Positions 6,101 to 13,548 of a stretch of 15,546 nt of DNA are shown here, piece after piece (positions within the stretch are counted from its first letter, which is position 1; each line of letters starts with the position of its first letter). The position numbers were made by a program, and so were the translations under genes. The notes below the pieces were generated by a model that saw only the letters and a program-made list of their open reading frames with translations, searched no databases and was not told where the DNA came from. This DNA comes from an uncultured Roseburia sp. (GTDB taxonomy: Bacteria > Bacillota > Clostridia > Lachnospirales > Lachnospiraceae), in contig CAJLGN010000005.1 in NCBI GenBank assembly GCA_905206195.1, positions 1 to 15,546 of the forward strand. The letters are read 5' to 3'.

Positions 6101-7513
6101 CTACTTTTTTGCCAGTGGCATAGTGAAGATAAACTCCGTTCCCACGCCCTCGGTACTGATGCAATTGATATTTTCTCCGTGCGCATTGATGATTTCTTTT
6201 ACAATGGCAAGCCCGAGGCCAGTGCCGCGCTTGTCTTTCCCGCGCGAGAGATCTGTTTTGTAGAAGCGATCCCAGATTTTTTTGATGCTGTCCTTGGGGA
6301 TGCCGATTCCTGTGTCCTTCACAGAGATGAAAATTTTGTCATTTTTTTCTGTGGTCTCGACTGTGATGGCAGAGTCCGATCGGCTAAATTTGATGGCGTT
6401 GTCAATCAGATTGTAGAGGACCTGCTGGACTTTGCTCATGTCCGCGGAGATGAAAAGCTTCTCGCCGGTCAAAATCAAGTTGAATGAGATGTGTTTTGCT
6501 TTGCAGGCGCCCTCGAAGGTCTGAATCGTCATGCGGATCGTGTAATTCATATCAAAGTTGCTGATGTCCAGCATTGTGCCGTGGGAACCGAATTTGTTCA
6601 ATTCCAGAAGACTTTTTGTCAGTTTATTTAATCGCTCTGTCTCAAACAGAATAATGTTTAAATATTTCTCCTGCATTTCCAGGGGGATGGTGCCGTCCAG
6701 CATGGCTTCCACATAGCCCTTGATGGACGTGAGAGGGGAGCGGAAGTCGTGGGAGACGTTGGAGACAAATTTTTTCTGATCGTCCTCCAGGGTGTTGAGT
6801 TCATTTGCCATATAATTTAAGGAGGCGGCAAGATAGCCGATTTCATCGTTGGAGCGGACGTCGATTTTCTGCTCAAAATTGCCGACAGAATATTGGTCTG
6901 CCGCTTTTGTAATCTTGCGGATAGGTATGTAGACCACATAGGTAAATAGGATGAGCACCACAAAAGCAGCCAAAAACAGCAGCGCTAGGGTCTGGTAGGC
7001 GATCATGATGAGCGCGTTCGCATGGGACACCATGCTGCTTGTGGATTTGTGGATGATGACGTAGCCGCGCACCTTATAGTTCACTGTAATGGGGGAAAAG
7101 ACGCTGAGAGTCTCCGAGGAAAACTGCTTGTAAAAATGCCCCACCACGTAATATTTATTTCCAAAATCCGTGATGTTAAATCCCGGAATCGCTTCGCTGC
7201 TCTCGGCGGGAGTTGGCTTTGCCGTATTTAAAATGATGTTTCCGCGGGGATCTACAATCCATATCTCGCTGGACAGATAAGTACTTAGAGCGGAAAGCTG
7301 TCCCTGAATTTCTTCCAGAGTCATGGATTTGGAAAAATAATTTTCCGCGTAGTTTGAAGATATCAGAGCAGATTCGCGGTAAAGGTTTGACGCATCACGT
7401 TTTTGTACGAAACTGAAGGTAAGGTGGTAGGTGAAGGTGGTAATGATGAGAAAACCGATCACGCCGTATAGTAGATACCCTACGAGAAGCTTCGGATAAA
7501 GTGTACGTTTCAT
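6101..7513 (-). CDS. Membrane sensor histidine kinase
   Basis: 470 residues. One membrane helix lies at about 9-31 and a second at about 168-196, around an extracellular domain of some 135 residues with a PAS/Cache-like stretch (SEIWIVDPRGNIILNTA). Then come a HAMP linker (197-249), the dimerisation domain with the phospho-acceptor H255 in SHDFRSPLTS, and the ATPase domain: N box NLIDNAIKF (368-376), G1 DTGIGIP (400-406), F box around F417 and G2 GTGLGLAIV (430-438). It should sense an outside or envelope signal and phosphorylate the upstream response regulator. Its ATG overlaps the regulator stop as ATGA, indicating translational coupling. The stimulus and any family name cannot be read from the sequence. 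Confidence 0.95.
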   Translation of the reverse strand: MKRTLYPKLLVGYLLYGVIGFLIITTFTYHLTFSFVQKRDASNLYRESALISSNYAENYFSKSMTLEEIQGQLSALSTYLSSEIWIVDPRGNIILNTAKPTPAESSEAIPGFNITDFGNKYYVVGHFYKQFSSETLSVFSPITVNYKVRGYVIIHKSTSSMVSHANALIMIAYQTLALLFLAAFVVLILFTYVVYIPIRKITKAADQYSVGNFEQKIDVRSNDEIGYLAASLNYMANELNTLEDDQKKFVSNVSHDFRSPLTSIKGYVEAMLDGTIPLEMQEKYLNIILFETERLNKLTKSLLELNKFGSHGTMLDISNFDMNYTIRMTIQTFEGACKAKHISFNLILTGEKLFISADMSKVQQVLYNLIDNAIKFSRSDSAITVETTEKNDKIFISVKDTGIGIPKDSIKKIWDRFYKTDLSRGKDKRGTGLGLAIVKEIINAHGENINCISTEGVGTEFIFTMPLAKK

Positions 7514-8214
7514 GATTCACGAACCTCGAATTTATAGCCGATGCCCCAGACGGTCGCGAGACTCCAGCTGGCATGGTCTTTGATTTTCTCCCTGAGACGT
7601 TTTACATGAACGTCCACAGTTCTGGTGTCCCCGATGTATTCATATCCCCAGATATGATCTAAAAGCTGCTCCCTGGTAAAAACTTGATTTGGGGAGGCGG
7701 CGAGAAAATACAAGAGTTCCAATTCCTTCGGGGGCATGTCCACTGCCTGGCCCTGGTAGATGACAGAATAGTTGGACAGATTGATTACGAGATCAGGGTA
7801 TTCTACACATTTTAACTCCGCTGTACTCTCCGTTGGCCGAACAGGCTGATAGCGCCGCAGGACTGCCTTTACACGAGCCACAAGTTCTTTGGAGTCAAAA
7901 GGTTTCATCATATAGTCGTCCGCTCCCAGTTCAAGGCCCAGTACCTTGTCAAAAATTTCCCCCTTTGCGGAGAGCATAATAATGGGAACATTCGCCTTGG
8001 CGCGTACTTCTCTACATACCTGGTAGCCGTCGATTCCCGGGAGCATCAGATCCAAAAGAATGAGATTTGGATTGTATTGCTCGAAAGCGATCAGCGCCTC
8101 CTCTCCGTCATTGACAATTTTGGTGTCGAAGCACTCTTTTGTCAGGTAGAGTGAGATCAGATCTGCAATGTTGTTGTCATCATCCACAATGAGTATTTTT
8201 TGTTTTGTTGCCAT
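7510..8214 (-). CDS. OmpR/PhoB-family response regulator
   Basis: 234 residues. The receiver domain (1-120) has the acidic pocket D11-D13, phospho-acceptor D55 (LILLDLMLPG), switch residue S82 and K104 (MMKPF). The C-terminal winged helix (about 135-230) contains the family-typical GDTRTVDVHVKRLREKI and GIGYKFE. It is a DNA-binding transcription factor paired with the kinase that overlaps its stop. A GGAG lies 10 bases before the ATG on the - strand. The 94 bases between it and the mutS2 stop hold no clear terminator and only weak promoter-like boxes, so it may be read from mutS2 or from a weak local promoter. Confidence 0.95.
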   Translation of the reverse strand: MATKQKILIVDDDNNIADLISLYLTKECFDTKIVNDGEEALIAFEQYNPNLILLDLMLPGIDGYQVCREVRAKANVPIIMLSAKGEIFDKVLGLELGADDYMMKPFDSKELVARVKAVLRRYQPVRPTESTAELKCVEYPDLVINLSNYSVIYQGQAVDMPPKELELLYFLAASPNQVFTREQLLDHIWGYEYIGDTRTVDVHVKRLREKIKDHASWSLATVWGIGYKFEVRES

Positions 8215-8308
8215 GTGATATCATCTCCTATTTATTTGTATGCCTGTGGGAGCCAGAACAAGGATGTATAAGTATGCCGTTTCCGCTCCTACATCAAATG
8301 AGCCTGTC

Positions 8309-10810
8309 TCAGTCTTTGAACTCCGCGATCGTAACGCCTGAATCCCCCACCCCAAATTCTCCAAGGTGGAAGGATTTTACATATTTTAGGCGTCTTAGAT
8401 GAGTCTGCACCGCATTGCGAAGTGCCCCAGTTCCCTTCCCGTGGACGATGCGCACGGAGGGAAGATGCGCAAGATAGGCGTCGTCCAGATATTTGTCCAG
8501 CAGAGGAATTGCCTCGTCTGTGGTTTTCCCAATCAGGTTGATTTCAGCGGAGACAGAGGCGGATTTACTCATTTTGATCTTGCCGGCGCTGGTCTTTTGG
8601 AACTTTTTGCCTGCCGGAGTGGTCTCGTCCGCCAGCAGAATCAGATCGTTGATGTTGACCAGAGACCGTAAAATTCCCATCTGAACATAGAGATCGCCCT
8701 TGCCGTTTGGCAGAGAGTGAACGGTGCCTTTGATGTTCATGCTGATGACTTTTACACTGTCTCCTATCCGCAGATTCTTGGGAATTTTATGATTTGCCGA
8801 GGCGGTATTTTGGCGGTCGGCCATTTTCTTTGCGGCATCGTCCATTTTGCCTCGGAGCTTTGCGCGTTCTTTTTCCATCTCACGCATGGGAGCAGTGGCT
8901 TTTCCATATTTGTTGAAATTGCGAATTGTCTCATCGGCGAGGTCTTTTGCCTCTTTCACGATGTGGTAGGCCTGCTCGTTCGCCTCCCTTAAAATCTTTT
9001 CTCGGCTCTGCTCCAGCTTTTCTTGCTTGTGCTCTAATTTTTCCTTCAGGGAGCGGATCTCTTCCTTGTACTGGTTGATCTCCAGCTGCTCTTTCTCGAT
9101 GGTGATACGGCTTTTCTCGAGATCGGAGAGTAGATCCTCAAAATTTTCCTCGTGCTCGCTGATGCGTCCTTTGGCGTCCGCGATTAGATCTTGATCCAGC
9201 CCAAGCTTCTCGGAGATGGCAAAGGCATTGCTCTTACCCGGGATGCCGATGAGGAGGCGGTAGGTGGGGCTGAGCGTCTCCACGTCAAATTCGCAGCACG
9301 CATTTTCCACGCCCGGTGTAGAGAGCGCGTAAACTTTCAGCTCGCTGTAATGGGTGGTCGCCATGATCCTGGCGCCGTAAAGATGCAGCTTTGATAGGAT
9401 GGCGATGGCGAGTGCAGCGCCCTCAGTGGGATCGGTTCCTGCACAGAGCTCATCGAATAAAACGAGGGACCGGTTATCGGCTTGCCCCAAGATCCGAATA
9501 ATGTTAGTCATGTGGGAGGAGAAGGTGCTCAGGGATTGCTCGATGCTCTGCTCATCGCCGATATCGGCGAATACCTCCTCAAAAATACCAAGCTCTGAGC
9601 GCTCCGAAGCCGGAATATGAAGCCCTGACTGTCCCATGAGGGTGAGAAGTCCAACCGTCTTTAGGGAGACGGTCTTGCCGCCGGTGTTTGGACCGGTGAC
9701 AATCAGAAGAAGAAAATCTTCCCCGAGGCGCACGTCGATGGGAACGACATTTTTGGCATGCAGCAGCGGATGGCGCCCCCTGCGGATATGGATTCGCCCG
9801 CTTTCGTTAAAAAGTGGAGCGACGCCGTTGTAGCTTTTTGCGAAAGAGGCTTTTGCAAAAATAAAGTCGAGCTCAGTGAGAACTTGGTAATTTGTGTGAA
9901 GTTCGTGCAAAAACTCAGCGGTCTGGTTGCTGAGGTTTGCGAGGATAGCCTCGATTTCCTCCTTCTCCCGCAGCAGGAGCTCCTTGTATTCATTATTCAG
10001 ATTCACGACGGCGATCGGCTCGATGAACAGCGTGGAGCCGCTGGAGGATTGATCGTGTATCATGCCCGGAACCTGAGATTTTGCATCCGCTTTCACCGGC
10101 AGACAGTAGCGCCCGTCACGCATAGTGATGACCGTGTCCTGCAAAAAGGTTCGTGTGGTGGAGTTGTTAATCATGGAGTTCATCTGTGCGCGGATCTTGT
10201 CATTCATACCCCGCATGGATCGGCGGATAGAGCGAAGCGTGCTGCTGGCGTCATCGGCAATCTCCTCCTCGGAGAGGATGCAGCGTCGAATCTCATCGCA
10301 AAGCGGCGTGAGCGGCTCGATCTGCGCGAACAGGGAGGTGAGTGAATCTTGTAGTTCCGGTGAACTCTGTGAATTCTGCATTCCCCCGGAGCCGGCGTGT
10401 GCCTGCAGACCGGAATCTCTGCGGGATGCCACATCGGCAGAATCAGCCTCCTGTTCCAGGCGGGCGCGCTCGGCGCGCGATAAGCTCGCACGGGAAAATG
10501 CGCGAGCCCGCTTGGCAGCCTCGAGAAGGGAGCAGATGCGCAGTAATTCAACAGTGCCAAGCGAACTGCCGATTTCCAAGCGCTTTAGGGAATCTGTGAT
10601 ATTACTGATCCCGGAAAAGGACAGAGAGCCGCCTTTTAAAATGCGGGTCAGGGCATCCTTTGTCTGCAGCTGAAGAAGCTCGATCTGTGCCTTGTCCGTG
10701 ACGGGGCGAAGTCTCTCGCAGCGCTGTTTTGCATCGGAACTGTACGCGTACTCTGTCAATTGCTCAATGATTTTATGATATTCTAAGGTTTTTAATACTT
10801 TTTCGTTCAT
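8309..10810 (-). CDS. mutS2: MutS2 ATPase with KOW and Smr domains
   Basis: 833 residues against about 785 for typical MutS2. The order is: N-terminal MutS core; ATPase with Walker A GPNTGGKT (373-380), signature STFSSHM (428-434), Walker B LVLFDE (449-454) and switch H487; a long coiled coil (about 560-665); a KOW-type segment (about 680-715); and a C-terminal Smr domain (about 756-833) with VHGKGTGALR. In Bacillus subtilis MutS2 splits collided ribosomes; in Helicobacter pylori it limits recombination. Two oddities appear: a low-complexity insertion at about 105-155, and a changed first Smr motif (INLIG in place of LDLRG). An AAGGA lies 8 bases before the ATG. It is divergent from the HtrA-like gene. 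Confidence 0.95.
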   Translation of the reverse strand: MNEKVLKTLEYHKIIEQLTEYAYSSDAKQRCERLRPVTDKAQIELLQLQTKDALTRILKGGSLSFSGISNITDSLKRLEIGSSLGTVELLRICSLLEAAKRARAFSRASLSRAERARLEQEADSADVASRRDSGLQAHAGSGGMQNSQSSPELQDSLTSLFAQIEPLTPLCDEIRRCILSEEEIADDASSTLRSIRRSMRGMNDKIRAQMNSMINNSTTRTFLQDTVITMRDGRYCLPVKADAKSQVPGMIHDQSSSGSTLFIEPIAVVNLNNEYKELLLREKEEIEAILANLSNQTAEFLHELHTNYQVLTELDFIFAKASFAKSYNGVAPLFNESGRIHIRRGRHPLLHAKNVVPIDVRLGEDFLLLIVTGPNTGGKTVSLKTVGLLTLMGQSGLHIPASERSELGIFEEVFADIGDEQSIEQSLSTFSSHMTNIIRILGQADNRSLVLFDELCAGTDPTEGAALAIAILSKLHLYGARIMATTHYSELKVYALSTPGVENACCEFDVETLSPTYRLLIGIPGKSNAFAISEKLGLDQDLIADAKGRISEHEENFEDLLSDLEKSRITIEKEQLEINQYKEEIRSLKEKLEHKQEKLEQSREKILREANEQAYHIVKEAKDLADETIRNFNKYGKATAPMREMEKERAKLRGKMDDAAKKMADRQNTASANHKIPKNLRIGDSVKVISMNIKGTVHSLPNGKGDLYVQMGILRSLVNINDLILLADETTPAGKKFQKTSAGKIKMSKSASVSAEINLIGKTTDEAIPLLDKYLDDAYLAHLPSVRIVHGKGTGALRNAVQTHLRRLKYVKSFHLGEFGVGDSGVTIAEFKD

Positions 10811-10847
10811 GATAAAATTCCTTTATTATTTTACAAGAAAGCTTTTT

Positions 10848-10950
10848 ATATACACGGTGCAGTTTTTCTCCGCAGGGTTCGCCCCGCTCGCAGAGCGGAT
10901 TTTGCTGCATTGGTTTGGCCTCTTGCACTGCACACTTCTTATGTGTATAT
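10848..10950. repeat. Nested inverted repeats in the mutS2/HtrA-like divergent region
   Basis: The outer arms are ATATACAC (10848-10855) and GTGTATAT (10943-10950). The next arms are GTGCAGT (10857-10863) and ACTGCAC (10927-10933). At the centre is CCGCTC (10884-10889) with GAGCGG (10893-10898). TGCAG at 10858-10862 can also pair with CTGCA at 10904-10908. The whole could fold as one imperfect cruciform of about 103 bases. It may be a small palindromic repeat element, or operator sites for the two divergent genes. Confidence 0.6.
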
Positions 10951-10951
10951 T
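10923..10951 (+). promoter_or_regulatory. Promoter for the HtrA-like gene
   Basis: The -35-like TTGCAC (10923-10928) and -10-like TATATT (10946-10951) are separated by 17 bases, which gives a leader of about 135 bases. It lies within the right arm of the nested inverted repeats. On the opposite strand TATAAT (10954 down to 10949) could be the -10 of mutS2, but its -35 is poor. Confidence 0.5.
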
Positions 10952-11092
10952 ATAACTGATTGGAAGGGCTAAGAAAAGCGGAATTGAAAAGATTTGAATA
11001 ATACTATTGCAAGCATATTGGATTCATTTTATAATAATAACTGGTACGGTTTTCAAAAATTCGTGTGTTATGCACCTGGAAAAGAGGAAATC

Positions 11093-12379
11093 ATGCAGCA
11101 ACAGAATGAGAATAAGTTTTCTTTTATCAATGAGAAGATAAAGGAGAAGCCCATAAATAAAAGAAAGCTTGTGATACAATCGGCATTCACAGTTGGAATG
11201 GCGATTGTTTTTGGCGTCATTGCGAGCTTGGTTTTTGCTTGTCTTGCGCCGAAGTTTGGGCAGATGTTCTATCCGGATGATGAGAGGCTTGCCATCACGA
11301 TTCCGAAAGACAGCATTGCGGAGACCGAGGCGACTGAGCAGGCTGGCACAGAAGATGAGGCGGAAAAGGCTGAGCCCGTGGTGGAGTTGCCGCTGGAGTT
11401 TGAGTTGTCGCTTGCTGATTATCAGAAACTGCAGAATAAGCTCTATGATGTGGGACGGACGGCGAACAAGTTTGTGGTGACAGTGACCGGGGTTAAGAGT
11501 GATACGGATTGGTTCAACAATGCATATGAGAGCAAGGGGCGGGCATCCGGCATCATTATTGGGGATAATGGTCAGGAGCTTTTAATTTTGACACAGCGCA
11601 AGGTGATTTCTGATGCGCAGGAGGTTTATGTCACGTTTATCAATAATGAGACGGTTGCCGCGTCCATGAAAAAATATGATGGCAATACGGGGATTGCAGT
11701 GCTTTCTGTGCCGCGGAGCAGTGTGGATGAGAGCACGATGCGGGCGATCTCTGTCGCAAAGCTCGGCAATTCGCTGGCGACGTCGCAGGGGATGATTGCA
11801 ATCGCGGTGGGAAGTCCGCTTGGGATCAATTATTCGATTCTGACTGGAAATATCACATCGATAACCAACAGCATTTCCACGGTGGACAATAACTATACTA
11901 TATTCACCACAGATATCGTGGGAAGCAGCAAGGGCAGCGGCGCGATTGTCAATGTAAATGGGGAGGTCGTCGGGCTGGTGATGCAGGACTACAGCAAAGC
12001 CGAGGACCAGAATACACTCACGGCAATTTCTATCTCCGAGCTCAAGGGAATCATAGAGATGCTGTCGAACAATCAGGATGTTCCGTATATCGGCTTGGAG
12101 CTGACCACTGTGACAAATGATATTGCAAGAGAATACGATATCCCCAATGGTGCATATATTAAAGAAGTGACGATGGATTCCCCGGCCATGGCTGCCGGAT
12201 TACAGAGGGGGGATGTCATCACCGGGATGGCTGGTGAGACGGTTCTGTCTGTGGAAAGTTATGAGAGTAAGTTGCTTGCGCTCAATCCGGGCGAGCGTGT
12301 GGAGATTGTGGTACAGCGGCAAGGAACGGACGCGTACACGGAGATCACCTGCACGGTGGATGTGAGCGTACTGCAGTGA
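11093..12379 (+). CDS. Membrane-anchored HtrA-like protein with PDZ domain, probable pseudoprotease
   Basis: 428 residues. It has a short cytoplasmic N-terminus, one membrane helix (about 27-55), an acidic Glu/Ala-rich linker (72-100), a trypsin-like domain of the S1C/HtrA type (about 110-325), and a PDZ domain (about 330-425, with PYIGLELTTV and SPAMAAGLQRGDVITG). The domain faces the outside. By alignment from memory with HtrA motifs, the catalytic triad is lost: LTNNH reads LTQRK (K170), TDLAVL reads TGIAVL (G200) and GNSGG falls on KGSG (G281). A scaffold or sensor role is inferred. The ATG at 11093 follows GAGG by 5 bases; an upstream in-frame TTG at 10994 has no ribosome binding site. 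Confidence 0.88.
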   Translation: MQQQNENKFSFINEKIKEKPINKRKLVIQSAFTVGMAIVFGVIASLVFACLAPKFGQMFYPDDERLAITIPKDSIAETEATEQAGTEDEAEKAEPVVELPLEFELSLADYQKLQNKLYDVGRTANKFVVTVTGVKSDTDWFNNAYESKGRASGIIIGDNGQELLILTQRKVISDAQEVYVTFINNETVAASMKKYDGNTGIAVLSVPRSSVDESTMRAISVAKLGNSLATSQGMIAIAVGSPLGINYSILTGNITSITNSISTVDNNYTIFTTDIVGSSKGSGAIVNVNGEVVGLVMQDYSKAEDQNTLTAISISELKGIIEMLSNNQDVPYIGLELTTVTNDIAREYDIPNGAYIKEVTMDSPAMAAGLQRGDVITGMAGETVLSVESYESKLLALNPGERVEIVVQRQGTDAYTEITCTVDVSVLQ

Positions 12380-12402
12380 TGGTGAAGAAATGCACACAGG
12401 AG

Positions 12403-12422
12403 GCGGTGTCAGATGACACCGC
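12403..12422 (+). other. Intercistronic 8-bp hairpin
   Basis: GCGGTGTC (12403-12410) pairs exactly with GACACCGC (12415-12422) around a 4-base loop. It lies between the HtrA-like stop and the next gene. No T-run follows, so complete termination is unlikely; a partial terminator or mRNA stabiliser would fit. Confidence 0.6.
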
Positions 12423-12446
12423 TGTATTATAGAAATGAGGTTTGAA

Positions 12447-13397
12447 ATGAAGTATATCGAAAGTCTTCGCGAGGGTGAGAGAATCAATGAAATCTATCTG
12501 TGCAAGGTGAGGCAGTCCACACTGACGAAAGCGGGGAAGCCTTACGATAATGTTGTGCTGCAGGATAAGACGGGAACGCTGGATGCCAAGATATGGGAGC
12601 CGGGCTCTGTCGGAATTGACGAGTTTGAGTCGCTGGATTACATAGCAGTTATGGGGGATATCACGAGCTTTCAGGGCAATCTCCAGCTGAATATCAAGCG
12701 CGTCCGCAAGGTTGAGGAGGGAGAGTACGATCCGAAGGATTACCTGCCGGTCAGCACCAGAGATATTGATGAGATGTATGCGGAATTGTTAGCGCTCATT
12801 GGTTCGATAAAGCAGCCGTATCTGGGGAGACTGCTGAAAAGCTTTTTTGTGGAAGATAAAGATTTTGAGCGGCGTTTCCGATTCCACTCCGCTGCAAAAA
12901 CAGTGCATCACGGGTTTGTCGGAGGGCTTCTTGAGCACACTTTAAGCGTCGCAAAGCACTGTGATTATTTGGCGTCGGTGTATCCGATGTTAAACAGAGA
13001 TCTGACGGTAACGGCGGGGATTTTTCACGATATCGGGAAGATGGAGGAGCTCTCCACGTTTCCGGAAAATGATTATACGGATGCAGGGCAGCTGCTGGGT
13101 CATATTATAATCGGTGTGGAGACAATTGGCGCGCGCATCCGCACAATTTCGAATTTTCCGGTGGGGCTTGCAAACGAGCTCAAACACTGTATTTTGGCTC
13201 ATCACGGAGAGCTGGAATACGGGTCGCCGAAAAAGCCCGCTTTGCCGGAGGCGTTGGCGCTCAGCTTTGCAGACAATATGGATGCAAAGATGCAGACCAT
13301 GCGCGAGATTTTTGCGAATGTGCCGGAGGCAAATCTGGAGTGGCAGGGGTACAATCGCCTTTTTGAGAGCAATATCCGCAGGGCAGGCAGGGAATAA
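12447..13397 (+). CDS. yhaM: YhaM-like 3'-5' exoribonuclease (OB fold + HD domain)
   Basis: 316 residues, close to the B. subtilis YhaM length. The N-terminal OB-fold nucleic-acid binding domain (about 1-90) includes VVLQDKTGTLDAKIW. The HD domain (about 150-290) has metal-ligand candidates H164, H194-D195 (GIFHDIGK), H219, H252-H253 and D276 (SFADNMDAK). YhaM-type enzymes trim RNA, and to some extent single-stranded DNA, from the 3' end in the cytoplasm. The ATG at 12447 follows GAGG (12437-12440) by 6 bases; an in-frame ATG at 12435 lacks such a site. It lies 67 bases after the HtrA-like gene and is probably in the same operon. Confidence 0.9.
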   Translation: MKYIESLREGERINEIYLCKVRQSTLTKAGKPYDNVVLQDKTGTLDAKIWEPGSVGIDEFESLDYIAVMGDITSFQGNLQLNIKRVRKVEEGEYDPKDYLPVSTRDIDEMYAELLALIGSIKQPYLGRLLKSFFVEDKDFERRFRFHSAAKTVHHGFVGGLLEHTLSVAKHCDYLASVYPMLNRDLTVTAGIFHDIGKMEELSTFPENDYTDAGQLLGHIIIGVETIGARIRTISNFPVGLANELKHCILAHHGELEYGSPKKPALPEALALSFADNMDAKMQTMREIFANVPEANLEWQGYNRLFESNIRRAGRE

Positions 13398-13406
13398 TAG
13401 AGAGAT

Positions 13407-13445
13407 GAGAAGGGCAGCCGGAAGGAGACTTTTGGCTGCTTTCTC
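13407..13445 (+). terminator. Candidate intrinsic terminator after yhaM
   Basis: GCAGCC (13414-13419) pairs with GGCTGC (13434-13439). GAGAA (13407-13411) pairs with TTCTC (13441-13445) across a small internal loop. The tail TTTCTC is only moderately T-rich, so it may be partial. The spacer from here to rlmD (13446-13548) shows no strong promoter, which suggests some read-through. Confidence 0.5.
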
Positions 13446-13548
13446 AGTTATGGGAGATAGTCTGGTTCCATTGTGTTTTAAGCCAATATAGGGCTGTGAG
13501 AATCGCGCGTCATATACGGTGTTTTCGGCGGTGAAAAGGAGAGCAGAG

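Noticed and set aside
8215..8308. Separate promoter for the response regulator in the mutS2 downstream gap
   Set aside because: Only a TTGATG with a poor -10 at normal spacing is seen on the - strand; not strong enough to list.
9758..10673. Long open frames on the + strand opposite mutS2
   Set aside because: They are antisense shadows of a clear MutS2 coding sequence, with no ribosome binding sites or recognisable domains.
10994..11092. N-terminal extension of the HtrA-like protein from TTG 10994
   Set aside because: No Shine-Dalgarno precedes it, and the residues do not resemble part of the protein; the ATG at 11093 has GAGG upstream.
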